DNA of 64,000 bases, from positions 1,240,001-1,304,000 of the forward strand of contig NZ_JSYM01000001.1 in the NCBI RefSeq assembly GCF_000812945.1, read 5' to 3'. The translations under genes were made by a program, and so were the position numbers. The notes under the pieces were generated by a model. That model saw only the letters and a list, made by a program, of their open reading frames with translations. It was not told the DNA's origin and did not search any database. Origin of the DNA: Flavobacterium sp. AED (GTDB taxonomy: Bacteria; Bacteroidota; Bacteroidia; Flavobacteriales; Flavobacteriaceae). Below, piece by piece: positions 51,462 to 59,540 of this stretch. The stretch's first letter is position 1; each line of letters starts with the position of its first letter.

Positions 51462-52715
51462 TTAGATATCTAATTTTTTTACCAATACACAAGCATTGTG
51501 TCCTCCAAAACCAAAGGTATTACTCATTACAACATTCATTTCTCTTTTTTGAGGAACATTGAAAGTAAAGTTTAGTTTAGGATCTATGCTTTCATCATTA
51601 GTAAAATGATTTATTGTAGGTGGTACTATTCCGTGTTTCATAGAAAGAATAGAAGAAATAGTTTCAATTGCTCCGGCAGCACCAAGTAAATGGCCTGTCA
51701 TTGACTTAGTTGAGTTCAGATTCATGGTATAAGCATGTTCACCAAAAACATGCAATATAGCTTTAGATTCTGCCATGTCTCCAAGAGGAGTCGATGTTCC
51801 GTGCATATTCACACCATCAACATCACTAGCTTGTAAACCTGCATCTCTCAAGCAATTCAACATTACATTTTTAGCGCCTAATCCTTCAGGATGCGGAGCT
51901 GTGATGTGATGTGCATCTGCTGACATTCCGCCACCACCAATTTCACAATAAATTTTTGCGCCACGAGCTATAGCATGTTCGTATTCTTCAAGGACAAGAG
52001 CACCAGCTCCTTCACCTAGAATAAATCCATCTCTGTCTTTATCCATTGGTCTTGAGGCTGTTTTTGGATCATCATTTCTTGTAGATAAAGCATGCATGGC
52101 ATTAAATCCACCCATTCCTGCAATAGTTACTGCAGCTTCAGAACCACCTGTAACCATAGCATCTGCATGACCCAATCTGATATAATTGAAAGCATCAATA
52201 ATAGCATTTGTAGAAGAAGCGCAAGCTGATACAGTTGTAAAATTTGGTCCTCTAAAACCATATTTTATTGAAATATGACCACCAGCTATATCGGCAATCA
52301 TTTTAGGAATGAAGAAAGGATTGAATTTTGGGGTGCCGTCACCAGCAGCAAAATTAAGAACTTCTATTTGGAAAGTTTCTAATCCTCCAATTCCAGATCC
52401 CCATATTACACCGACTCTGTCTTTATCTAATTTTTCAAAATTGAAACCAGCATCAAGTACCGCTTCGTCAGATGCAACCATGGCATATTGAGCGTAACGG
52501 TCCATTTTTCTCGCTTCTTTTCTATCTAAAAAATCTTCAGCATTAAAGTTTTTCAATTCGCAAGCAAATTGAGTTTTAAATTTTGAAGCATCAAAATAAG
52601 TAATTGGCGCAGCACCACTAACACCGTTAATGAGGCCATTCCAGTACGCTTCAATGTTATTTCCAATAGGAGTAAGAGCGCCTAAACCTGTTACTACAAC
52701 TCGTCTTAATTCCAT
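51462..52715 (-). CDS. fabF: Beta-ketoacyl-ACP synthase II
   Basis: Condenses malonyl-ACP with acyl-ACP in fatty-acid elongation. The 417-residue protein has the Cys-His-His triad: the nucleophile in TTVSACASSTNAIIDAF, NMHGTSTPLGDMAESKAI and KSMTGHLLGAAGAIETI. The ending MSNTFGFGGHNACVLVKKLD is canonical. It lies between acpP and rnc on the minus strand, an arrangement (acpP-fabF-rnc) conserved across many bacteria. Confidence 0.97.
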   Translation of the reverse strand: MELRRVVVTGLGALTPIGNNIEAYWNGLINGVSGAAPITYFDASKFKTQFACELKNFNAEDFLDRKEARKMDRYAQYAMVASDEAVLDAGFNFEKLDKDRVGVIWGSGIGGLETFQIEVLNFAAGDGTPKFNPFFIPKMIADIAGGHISIKYGFRGPNFTTVSACASSTNAIIDAFNYIRLGHADAMVTGGSEAAVTIAGMGGFNAMHALSTRNDDPKTASRPMDKDRDGFILGEGAGALVLEEYEHAIARGAKIYCEIGGGGMSADAHHITAPHPEGLGAKNVMLNCLRDAGLQASDVDGVNMHGTSTPLGDMAESKAILHVFGEHAYTMNLNSTKSMTGHLLGAAGAIETISSILSMKHGIVPPTINHFTNDESIDPKLNFTFNVPQKREMNVVMSNTFGFGGHNACVLVKKLDI

Positions 52716-52856
52716 AAATTCTTTATTTTGTTATCTTTAAACAAATAAAACCCATGCTGATACTGTATTATATAGTACAAAATAGCGATGGGTAATACAA
52801 TAAATATCTTTTTGATTGAAATTCAATCTCGAATTTAATTTTAAAAAAAAATAATA

Positions 52857-52886
52857 ACACCCGTTTACAGGATTGCAAACGGGTGT
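52857..52886 (-). terminator. Hairpin between acpP and fabF
   Basis: ACACCCGTTT (52857-52866) and AAACGGGTGT (52877-52886) form a ten-bp stem. On the minus strand an AT stretch with a T9 run follows a few bases later. It lies right after acpP and could attenuate fabF relative to the abundant acpP message. Confidence 0.7.
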
Positions 52887-52894
52887 GTAATTTA

Positions 52895-53131
52895 TTATTT
52901 TTTAGCTTCCTCGATGTAAGAGATTGCTTGACCTACAGTAGCGATGTTTTCTGCTTGATCGTCTGGAATTTGAATGTCAAATTCTTTTTCGAATTCCATA
53001 ATAAGCTCAACAGTGTCTAATGAGTCAGCTCCTAAATCATTAGTGAAGCTTGCTTCTGTTACAACTTCGTTTTCGTCAACACCTAATTTGTCTACGATAA
53101 TCGCTTTTACTCTTGATGCAATGTCTGACAT
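52895..53131 (-). CDS. acpP: Acyl carrier protein
   Basis: Carries fatty-acyl chains on 4'-phosphopantetheine. At 78 residues it is highly acidic and helical. The attachment serine is Ser37 in the canonical [16 protein letters not shown] motif. It is transcribed from a good promoter (53162-53190, minus strand), followed by a hairpin and then fabF. A high expression level is expected. Confidence 0.98.
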   Translation of the reverse strand: MSDIASRVKAIIVDKLGVDENEVVTEASFTNDLGADSLDTVELIMEFEKEFDIQIPDDQAENIATVGQAISYIEEAKK

Positions 53132-53161
53132 AATCTTTAATTTTAGAATTTAATTTGTTGG

Positions 53162-53190
53162 CAAAAATAAAAAACTTTATTTTAAAACAA
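53162..53190 (-). promoter_or_regulatory. acpP promoter
   Basis: On the minus strand TTG (53190 to 53188), 18 bases, then TATTTTTG (53169 to 53162), 30 bases before the acpP ATG. Both elements fit the consensus. Confidence 0.6.
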
Positions 53191-53306
53191 CTAAATAGTT
53201 AATAAATGTGACAACTAATTTATAAAATATATTTGACAAAGCCTTCGCAATGTTATTTAATTTCATTTTTTATGCCTTTTTTTGCATAATAAAAAAGGGT
53301 TGAATT

Positions 53307-53876
53307 ATGAAAAAAATAGTGATTTTCGCTTCTGGATCGGGGACTAATGCTGAAAACATCATCAAGTATTTCGCTGCAACAAAAATTGGAAGCGTTGAAG
53401 CCGTGTTTACAAATAACCCAAATGCTAAGGTGATTGAAAGAGTCAAAAAATATGAGATTCCAACGGAAGTTTTCTCGAAAACTGAATTATTTGAAAGTAA
53501 AATATTACAAAAAATTAATAATATAAAACCAGATTTGATTGTTCTGGCTGGATTCTTGTTAAAATTTCCTGAGAATATCATCGAAGCCTATCCTAATAAA
53601 ATAATAAATATTCATCCGGCCTTGTTGCCAAAGTATGGCGGAAAAGGGATGTATGGGATGCACATACATAGAGCAATTGTTGGGAATAAAGAAAGAGAAA
53701 CGGGTATTACTATTCATTTTGTAAATGAAAATTATGACGAAGGAAATATTCTTTTTCAAAAAAATGTAGTTTTATCAGGAGATGAAACTCCAGAAGAAGT
53801 TGCTGAAAAAATTCATGAATTGGAGCAAAAATATTTTCCGGAAGTGATTGAAAAGCTGTTAAATCATAATTTATAA
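53307..53876 (+). CDS. purN: Phosphoribosylglycinamide formyltransferase
   Basis: Third step of purine synthesis, transferring formyl from 10-formyl-THF to GAR. The 189-residue protein has KKIVIFASGSGTNAENII at the phosphate-binding end, the NIHPALLPKYGGKGMYGMH active-site block with the catalytic Asn/His, and TGITIHFVNENYDEGNIL supplying the catalytic Asp. It is divergent from acpP and followed by rnhA after two bases. Confidence 0.95.
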   Translation: MKKIVIFASGSGTNAENIIKYFAATKIGSVEAVFTNNPNAKVIERVKKYEIPTEVFSKTELFESKILQKINNIKPDLIVLAGFLLKFPENIIEAYPNKIINIHPALLPKYGGKGMYGMHIHRAIVGNKERETGITIHFVNENYDEGNILFQKNVVLSGDETPEEVAEKIHELEQKYFPEVIEKLLNHNL

Positions 53877-53878
53877 TT

Positions 53879-54361
53879 TTGAATATTCACGACGTACATA
53901 TATATACGGATGGCGCTGCAAAAGGAAATCCAGGTCCAGGTGGGTATGGAGTGGTTATGGAATGGGTAGGAAAACCGTATAAGAAGGAATTCTATGAGGG
54001 TTTTCGTCATACCACTAATAATAGAATGGAATTGCTGGCGGTAATTGTGGGCCTTGAAAAATTAAAAAATCCCAATACGAGAGTTTTAGTAGTTTCAGAT
54101 TCTAAATATGTTGTGGATTCTGTGGAGAAAAAGTGGGTTTTAGGTTGGGAAAAAAAAGGGTTTGTTGACAGGAAAAATTCCGATTTGTGGAAACGCTTTC
54201 TGGTTGTTTATAGAAAACACAAAGTCAATTTCAAATGGATAAAAGGACATAATAATCATGTTCAAAATGAAAGATGTGACGAGTTGGCAGTTATGGCTTC
54301 GATGCAAAAGCAACTTTCTATAGATGCTTTTTATGAAAAGGAAGAAGGGAAGTTGTTGTAA
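53879..54361 (+). CDS. rnhA: Ribonuclease HI (TTG start)
   Basis: Degrades RNA in RNA-DNA hybrids. The start is TTG at 53879: no ATG is available in frame, and translation from TTG gives MNIHDVHIYTDGAAKGNPG, which fits the family N-terminus. All four acidic catalytic residues are visible, in IYTDGAAKGNPG, NRMELLAVIVGLE, VVSDSKYVVDSV and ERCDELAVMAS. At 160 residues the length is normal. The TTG lies two bases after the purN stop, so translation is probably coupled to purN. Confidence 0.93.
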   Translation: MNIHDVHIYTDGAAKGNPGPGGYGVVMEWVGKPYKKEFYEGFRHTTNNRMELLAVIVGLEKLKNPNTRVLVVSDSKYVVDSVEKKWVLGWEKKGFVDRKNSDLWKRFLVVYRKHKVNFKWIKGHNNHVQNERCDELAVMASMQKQLSIDAFYEKEEGKLL

Positions 54362-54412
54362 AACAATGGATTCCAGTAAAATAAATTAGCAAAACTTTAC
54401 GACTGGGACCCT

Positions 54413-54443
54413 TTGCTATTTTATAACTTATGAACTATCTTTG
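54413..54443 (+). promoter_or_regulatory. Promoter of the PfkB-family kinase gene
   Basis: TTG (54413-54415), 20 bases, then TATCTTTG (54436-54443), 23 bases before the ATG. Good match to the Bacteroidota consensus. Confidence 0.6.
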
Positions 54444-54466
54444 CGCTTTAATTCGAAACACATAAA

Positions 54467-55390
54467 ATGAATAAATTATTGATTGTTGGAACTGTAGCTT
54501 TCGACGCAATTGAAACTCCTTTTGCAAAAACAGATAAAATCTTAGGCGGAGCAGCAACATACATAGGATTATCAGCATCTTATTTCAATTTACAATCGGC
54601 AATAGTTTCTGTAGTTGGCGATGATTTTCCACAAGAATATTTAGATTTATTAATAGCAAGAAACATAGATATTTCTGGTATTGAAGTTGTAAAAGGCGGA
54701 AAAACGTTCTTTTGGAGCGGTCGTTACCATAATGATTTAAATTCAAGAGATACTTTAGATACTCAATTAAACGTTTTGGCAGATTTTCAACCAAAAGTGC
54801 CTCAAAATTTCAAAAACTCGGATGTGGTAATGTTAGGAAACTTGCATCCATTAGTACAAAGCAGTGTTTTAGACCAAATGGAAACACAACCTAAATTGGT
54901 AGTTTTGGATACTATGAATTTTTGGATGGACTGTGCTTTACCAGAATTATTGGATGTAATTAAACGTGTAGATGTTATTACTATAAATGATGAAGAAGCA
55001 AGACAACTTTCAGGAGAATATTCTTTAGTGAAAGCTGCTGCAAAAATTCATACCATGGGGCCAAAATATGTGGTGATTAAAAAAGGAGAACATGGGGCCT
55101 TATTGTTTCATAACAAAGAAGTTTTCTTTGCTCCGGCATTACCTTTAGAGGAAGTTTTTGATCCAACAGGAGCTGGGGACACTTTTGCAGGTGGATTTGC
55201 AGGATTTATTACGCAGAGTGAGAATATTTCATTCGAAAACATGAAAAACGCAATCATCTATGGTTCTAATTTAGCTTCATTTTGTGTAGAGAAATTTGGA
55301 ACCGAAAGAATGATTGGTTTAGATAAAGAAGAGGTGCTGTCAAGATTGAAACAATTCAAATCATTGACACAATTTGACATAGAATTATAA
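54467..55390 (+). CDS. PfkB family carbohydrate (nucleoside-like) kinase
   Basis: A 307-residue ribokinase-like enzyme. The N-terminus reads KLLIVGTVAFDAIETPF, a di-Gly-type region (KILGGAATYIGLSASYF) follows, and the catalytic signature is VFDPTGAGDTFAGGFAGFIT with the Asp base. The substrate cannot be read from sequence; ribose, fructose 6-phosphate or nucleosides are all possible. The location between purN-rnhA and purF leaves a nucleoside or ribose role open. It has its own promoter and terminator. Confidence 0.88.
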   Translation: MNKLLIVGTVAFDAIETPFAKTDKILGGAATYIGLSASYFNLQSAIVSVVGDDFPQEYLDLLIARNIDISGIEVVKGGKTFFWSGRYHNDLNSRDTLDTQLNVLADFQPKVPQNFKNSDVVMLGNLHPLVQSSVLDQMETQPKLVVLDTMNFWMDCALPELLDVIKRVDVITINDEEARQLSGEYSLVKAAAKIHTMGPKYVVIKKGEHGALLFHNKEVFFAPALPLEEVFDPTGAGDTFAGGFAGFITQSENISFENMKNAIIYGSNLASFCVEKFGTERMIGLDKEEVLSRLKQFKSLTQFDIEL

Positions 55391-55396
55391 TATTTC

Positions 55397-55420
55397 AAAC
55401 CTCGGAAACGGGGTTTTTTT
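55397..55420 (+). terminator. Terminator after the PfkB-family gene
   Basis: AAACCTCG-GAAA-CGGGGTTT with seven Ts, ending about 30 bases after the stop codon. Confidence 0.88.
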
Positions 55421-55466
55421 GTTCAATAAATTAGGTTAATGACTTTCAAAGAAAAACAATGTGTTC

Positions 55467-55480
55467 TTGAACTAGTTCAA
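55467..55480. promoter_or_regulatory. 14-bp perfect palindrome upstream of purF
   Basis: TTGAACTAGTTCAA is perfectly self-complementary and lies about 213 bases before purF. It could be an operator; the bound protein is unknown. Confidence 0.35.
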
Positions 55481-55692
55481 TGCAAAGCAACTAAAATAAG
55501 CACAACTTTGTAGCATCATTAAGTAAATTATAAAAACGAGGGGTTTATATGATTGAAAAGAATACAGATTCAGTGGGCCCAAAGGATTTAAAAGATTAGA
55601 ATTTGAAAATGAAACGATTTAGCTTGTTTCTAATAAGCAATAAATTGTAAAATTCTTTCTAAATAACAAACACAACAACAAACAACAACACA

Positions 55693-57591
55693 ATGAGCGA
55701 CGCTTTACAACACGAATGTGGAATAGCCTTAGTTAGACTACTTAAACCGCTTGAGTTTTACAAAGAAAAATACGGAACTGCTTTCTACGGAATACAAAAA
55801 ATGTATCTCCTTATGGAAAAGCAACACAATCGCGGACAGGATGGAGCTGGTTTTGCAAGTATTAAAATGGATGTTGAACCTGGCGAGCGATATATAAGCC
55901 GTGTGCGATCAAACCATGCGCAACCTATTCAGGATGTATTTAAACAAATAAATGAAAGAATAAATGAAGAAATGGTGGCGCATCCAGAATATGCGGATGA
56001 TGTGCCACAACTAAAAGCTAATATTCCTTACATTGGAGAGTTGTTTTTGGGACATGTGCGTTACGGAACTTTTGGAAAAAATAGTATCGAAAGCGTTCAT
56101 CCATTTTTACGCCAAAGCAATTGGATGCATAGAAATCTGATATTGGCTGGGAATTTTAATATGACCAATGTAAAAGAACTTTTTCAAAACTTAGTAGAAC
56201 TGGGTCAGCATCCAAAGGAAATGGCAGATACGGTTACGGTTATGGAAAAAATTGGACATTTTTTGGACAAAGAAGTGATGCAATTGTATCAAGATTGTAA
56301 AGAAGAGGGTTTGTCTAAAAGAGAAGCTTCACCAGTTATTGCAGAACGATTAGATATTGCTAAAATTTTGAGACGTTCTTCTAAAAATTTAGATGGAGGT
56401 TATGCAATGGCAGGACTTTTAGGTCACGGAGATTCATTTGTATTTAGAGATCCTGCAGGGATACGTCCCGCTTATTTTTATCAAGATGACGAAGTAGTTG
56501 TTGTTGCTTCTGAAAGACCGGTTATACAAACCGTTTTCAATGTGCCTTTCGAAAAAGTACAAGAAATAGACCCAGGGAGTGCATTAATAATTAAGAAGAA
56601 CGGAACTGTTTCTATGCAGGAAATTCTTCCACCAACAGTTAAAAAAGCATGTTCTTTTGAACGTATTTATTTTTCAAGAGGAAGTGATGCTGAAATTTAT
56701 CAGGAAAGAAAAAATTTAGGAAAATTGATTTTGCCTGCCGTTTTGGATGCCATTGACGAAGATACGGATAATACGGTTTTCTCTTATATTCCAAATACTG
56801 CCGAAACTTCTTTCTATGGATTAGTTGAAGCGGCTCAGGATTTTTTAAATCAAAGAAAGAATAATTACATTCTTGAAAATAGAAATACTTTAACTAAGGA
56901 TTCTTTACAAGAATTACTTGCGGTAAAAATTCGTACAGAGAAAGTAGCGATTAAAGACGCAAAATTAAGAACATTTATTACGGAGGACAGTAGTCGTGAT
57001 GACTTGGTAGCTCACGTTTATGATGTTACTTATGGTGTTATCAAACCAACAGATAATTTGGTGATTATTGATGACAGTATCGTGCGTGGAACTACCTTGA
57101 AAATGAGTATTATCAAAATGATGGATCGTTTGAATCCAAAACGAATTGTAATCGTTTCATCAGCACCACAAATTAGATATCCTGATTGTTACGGAATTGA
57201 TATGGCTAAACTGGAAGGTTTAGTAGCATTTAAAGCAGCTTTGGAATTACTAAAAGAAAGAAACTTATATCACATTGTTGATGAAGTATATTTAAAATGT
57301 AAAGCACAGGAAAACTACATTGACAGTGAAGTTGTAAATTATGTAACGGCAATCTATGAGCCTTTTCAACCGCAAGAAGTTTCAAACAAAATTGCCGAAA
57401 TGTTAAGCTCTCCTGAAATCAATGCTGAAGTGAAAATAATATTTCAAACCGTAGAAGATTTACATATTGCTTGTCCTAAAAACTTAGGGGATTGGTACTT
57501 CACTGGAGATTACCCTACACCTGGAGGGAATCGAGTAGTGAATCGTGCATTCATGAATTTTTATGAAGGAAAAGATGCTAGAGCATACTAG
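55693..57591 (+). CDS. purF: Amidophosphoribosyltransferase-like class II glutamine amidotransferase
   Basis: Commits PRPP to purine synthesis by forming phosphoribosylamine. At 632 residues it is longer than the usual ~500. The catalytic Cys is Cys9 in MSDALQHECGIALV, not residue 2, so an eight-residue propeptide must be removed, as known for Bacillus PurF. The N-terminal glutaminase domain shows HNRGQDGAGFASIK and LGHVRYGTFGKNS. The PRPP-binding motif is VIIDDSIVRGTTLKMSIIKMM. Extra segments (about 370-410 and the C-terminus) distinguish this Bacteroidota form. A second, shorter purF may exist elsewhere. Confidence 0.88.
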   Translation: MSDALQHECGIALVRLLKPLEFYKEKYGTAFYGIQKMYLLMEKQHNRGQDGAGFASIKMDVEPGERYISRVRSNHAQPIQDVFKQINERINEEMVAHPEYADDVPQLKANIPYIGELFLGHVRYGTFGKNSIESVHPFLRQSNWMHRNLILAGNFNMTNVKELFQNLVELGQHPKEMADTVTVMEKIGHFLDKEVMQLYQDCKEEGLSKREASPVIAERLDIAKILRRSSKNLDGGYAMAGLLGHGDSFVFRDPAGIRPAYFYQDDEVVVVASERPVIQTVFNVPFEKVQEIDPGSALIIKKNGTVSMQEILPPTVKKACSFERIYFSRGSDAEIYQERKNLGKLILPAVLDAIDEDTDNTVFSYIPNTAETSFYGLVEAAQDFLNQRKNNYILENRNTLTKDSLQELLAVKIRTEKVAIKDAKLRTFITEDSSRDDLVAHVYDVTYGVIKPTDNLVIIDDSIVRGTTLKMSIIKMMDRLNPKRIVIVSSAPQIRYPDCYGIDMAKLEGLVAFKAALELLKERNLYHIVDEVYLKCKAQENYIDSEVVNYVTAIYEPFQPQEVSNKIAEMLSSPEINAEVKIIFQTVEDLHIACPKNLGDWYFTGDYPTPGGNRVVNRAFMNFYEGKDARAY

Positions 57592-57720
57592 TAATTGGTA
57601 TAATTTAGTTATTAATCGGTTTTATATGTTGTTCATCTAATTTATTTGGTGGCAACCAAGAACTAGTATAAATTTGAATCACCATAACATTAGTAGGTTA
57701 AGTTTATGGTAGATTTGGGG

Positions 57721-57751
57721 CAAAAAGGGTGGAAGAAATTCCACCTTTTTT
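57721..57751 (+). terminator. purF terminator
   Basis: AAAAAGGGTGGAA and TTCCACCTTTTTT pair with one bulge and run into Ts, about 130 bases after the purF stop. Confidence 0.8.
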
Positions 57752-57796
57752 ATTGGAATAAAGTCAAGGATTTTTTAAATAATGAATAAAAAAAAT

Positions 57797-57833
57797 AGAC
57801 GAATAAACTTTAAAAAAGCCTATCCGTCTATCG
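57797..57833 (-). terminator. Possible sod terminator
   Basis: TAGACG near 57798 and CGTCTA near 57820 form a short stem around an AT-rich loop just downstream of the sod stop. On the minus strand A/T runs follow. Weaker than the other terminators. Confidence 0.45.
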
Positions 57834-57863
57834 TCTAAAAATCTATTGTTTTTCTCTTTATGA

Positions 57864-58472
57864 CTATTTGTCTAGAGCATATCTTCTTGAAACTTCAGTC
57901 CAGTTAATTACATTGAAAAAAGCTTCGATATAATCAGGTCTTCTGTTTTGATAATGTAAATAGTAAGCATGTTCCCAAACATCCATTCCTAAAATTGGAG
58001 TCCCACCACAACCTACACCTGGCATTAATGGATTGTCTTGGTTTGGAGTTCCACACACATCCACTTTTCCACCTTTATGTACACAAAGCCAAGCCCATCC
58101 TGAACCAAACTGTGTAACACCCGCTTTAGAGAATTTTGCTTTAAATTCTTCAAAAGTTCCAAAAGCAGCTTCGATCGCAACCAATAAATCACCAGTTGGA
58201 AGTCCGCCACCGTTTGGTGTCATAACAGTCCAATATAAATTATGATTGTAAAAACCACCACCGTTGTTACGAACTGGCATGTTTTTCATATCAAGATTAA
58301 TCAAAATATTTTCAATCGTCTTACCTTCCATATCCGTTCCTGCAATAGCTGCATTCACGTTAGTAATGTAAGTGTTGTGATGTTTTGTATGATGAATTTC
58401 CATCGTACGCGCATCAATATAAGGTTCTAATGCGTCATACGCATAAGGTAATTGTGGTAATTCAAAAGCCAT
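57864..58472 (-). CDS. Superoxide dismutase (Fe/Mn type)
   Basis: Dismutates superoxide. The start is placed at the ATG at 58472 ([20 protein letters not shown]), the normal N-terminus; an upstream in-frame ATG would add 13 atypical residues. The 202-residue protein has the metal ligands in [26 protein letters not shown] and [20 protein letters not shown] (Asp and His). There is no signal peptide, so it is cytosolic. Fe versus Mn preference cannot be decided by eye. A minus-strand TAAATTTG (58516-58509) is a plausible -7 element. Confidence 0.95.
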   Translation of the reverse strand: MAFELPQLPYAYDALEPYIDARTMEIHHTKHHNTYITNVNAAIAGTDMEGKTIENILINLDMKNMPVRNNGGGFYNHNLYWTVMTPNGGGLPTGDLLVAIEAAFGTFEEFKAKFSKAGVTQFGSGWAWLCVHKGGKVDVCGTPNQDNPLMPGVGCGGTPILGMDVWEHAYYLHYQNRRPDYIEAFFNVINWTEVSRRYALDK

Positions 58473-58610
58473 AATATGATTGTTTAATGATTTATAAATA
58501 TTTTTATTCAAATTTATACATTTAACTTTGGAATCGGAAATTCTATTTCGTTATAATTTCATTAAATTAATTGATAGTGTGTTCTTTGGAATTGTAACAG
58601 ACTTGTTTTC

Positions 58611-58693
58611 AGGAGCTATTTCCTGCTTTCCGCTGCAATCTTTTTATTTACCGAAAAGGCGCATAAAAAGGATTTTCGTTGCAATCAGGGCTA
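58611..58693 (+). repeat. Dispersed hairpin repeat, copy 4
   Basis: The left end AGGAGCTATTTCCTGC and right end AAAGGATTTTCGTTGCAATC, then GGGCTA, match copies at 11720, 31745 and 43445. The core is a short hairpin (CTTTTTAT against ATAAAAAG) with a loop unlike the other copies. It lies between comF and sod. Confidence 0.8.
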
Positions 58694-58759
58694 AAAAACG
58701 ACTGTGATTGAAATTGCCGTCCAGTTTTAAATACAAGTTTTAGGACCTGAATTTCCACA

Positions 58760-59443
58760 TTACGATTGTGCCATTGCCATACAAATCACACTAATTTTAG
58801 CGCCAGGAATTTTCAATAAAGCATGGGAGCAAGCTTCAAGTGTGGCTCCGGTTGTGATAACGTCATCAATTAAAAGGAAATGTTTTTGATGGTCTTTTTC
58901 AGTAAAGGAAACATCAAAAATAGTTTCAATTCCTTCGGTTCTTCCCAATAAGTTTTTCTTGGATTGCGTTTTTGAATACACATTCCGAATCAATAGCGAA
59001 TCATTATAATTTAAATTTAAACTGGAAGAAAGTGCTTCTCCAAAAGCAGTTACTTGATTGTATCCTCTTTCTTTTAATTTCCTTCGATGCAAGGGAACTG
59101 GAATAATTTCATCTACAGATTGTAATAAATTGATATTTTTTAAATCTTCGGCATACCATTCGCCTAAAATCGTTCCTATTTCCTCGTGTCCTTTATATTT
59201 TAAATTATGGATGAGTTCTTGAACAATTCCCTTTTTATGAAAATAAAATAATGCCGAAGTATGAATTACTGGAATTCTTCCGTAAAACTTTTTGAATGCA
59301 TCATTCTTTGGATTTAAATGATGATTAGTCAACGGAATGTCATGCCTGCAAACGGTACAAATCACATTTTCATTAGATAATAAAAAAGAGCTGCAACCGG
59401 AGCAGACTTTTGGAAAAAAGAGATTAATAATGCTTTCAAACAT
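58760..59443 (-). CDS. comF: ComF family protein (phosphoribosyltransferase fold)
   Basis: A 227-residue ComF/GntX-like protein. Two CxxC pairs near the N-terminus (KVCSGCSSF and VICTVCRHD) would bind zinc, and the PRPP-binding loop is HFLLIDDVITTGATLEACS. The LKERGYNQVTAFGEALS segment is typical. ComF is needed for DNA uptake in naturally competent bacteria, where it works with the ComFA helicase and DprA. No other competence gene is here. Repeat copy 4 follows its stop. Confidence 0.92.
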   Translation of the reverse strand: MFESIINLFFPKVCSGCSSFLLSNENVICTVCRHDIPLTNHHLNPKNDAFKKFYGRIPVIHTSALFYFHKKGIVQELIHNLKYKGHEEIGTILGEWYAEDLKNINLLQSVDEIIPVPLHRRKLKERGYNQVTAFGEALSSSLNLNYNDSLLIRNVYSKTQSKKNLLGRTEGIETIFDVSFTEKDHQKHFLLIDDVITTGATLEACSHALLKIPGAKISVICMAMAQS

Positions 59444-59525
59444 GTAATCAAGGATTTATTTATAAAAATAGACAAATCAATGCTTCAATCTTTAATAATT
59501 TTCTTTTTTTTAAGTTCACTTTTTA

Positions 59526-59533
59526 TATTTTTG
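59526..59533 (+). promoter_or_regulatory. glyQS -7 promoter element
   Basis: TATTTTTG matches TAnnTTTG and ends only seven bases before the ATG at 59541, so the transcript should have almost no leader. No TTG is seen at -33. Confidence 0.5.
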
Positions 59534-59540
59534 CACTATT

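Larger units (their letters stand above)
55391..55692. other. Intergenic region upstream of purF
   Basis: About 302 bases. It contains the kinase terminator (55397-55420), a 14-bp perfect palindrome TTGAACTAGTTCAA (55467-55480) and a long AC-rich leader just before the purF ATG. A 16-codon frame at about 55549 is not convincing. Confidence 0.5.

Noticed and set aside
55549..55599. 16-codon frame upstream of purF
   Set aside because: It is short, its composition is unremarkable, and no hairpin or terminator supports an attenuator reading.
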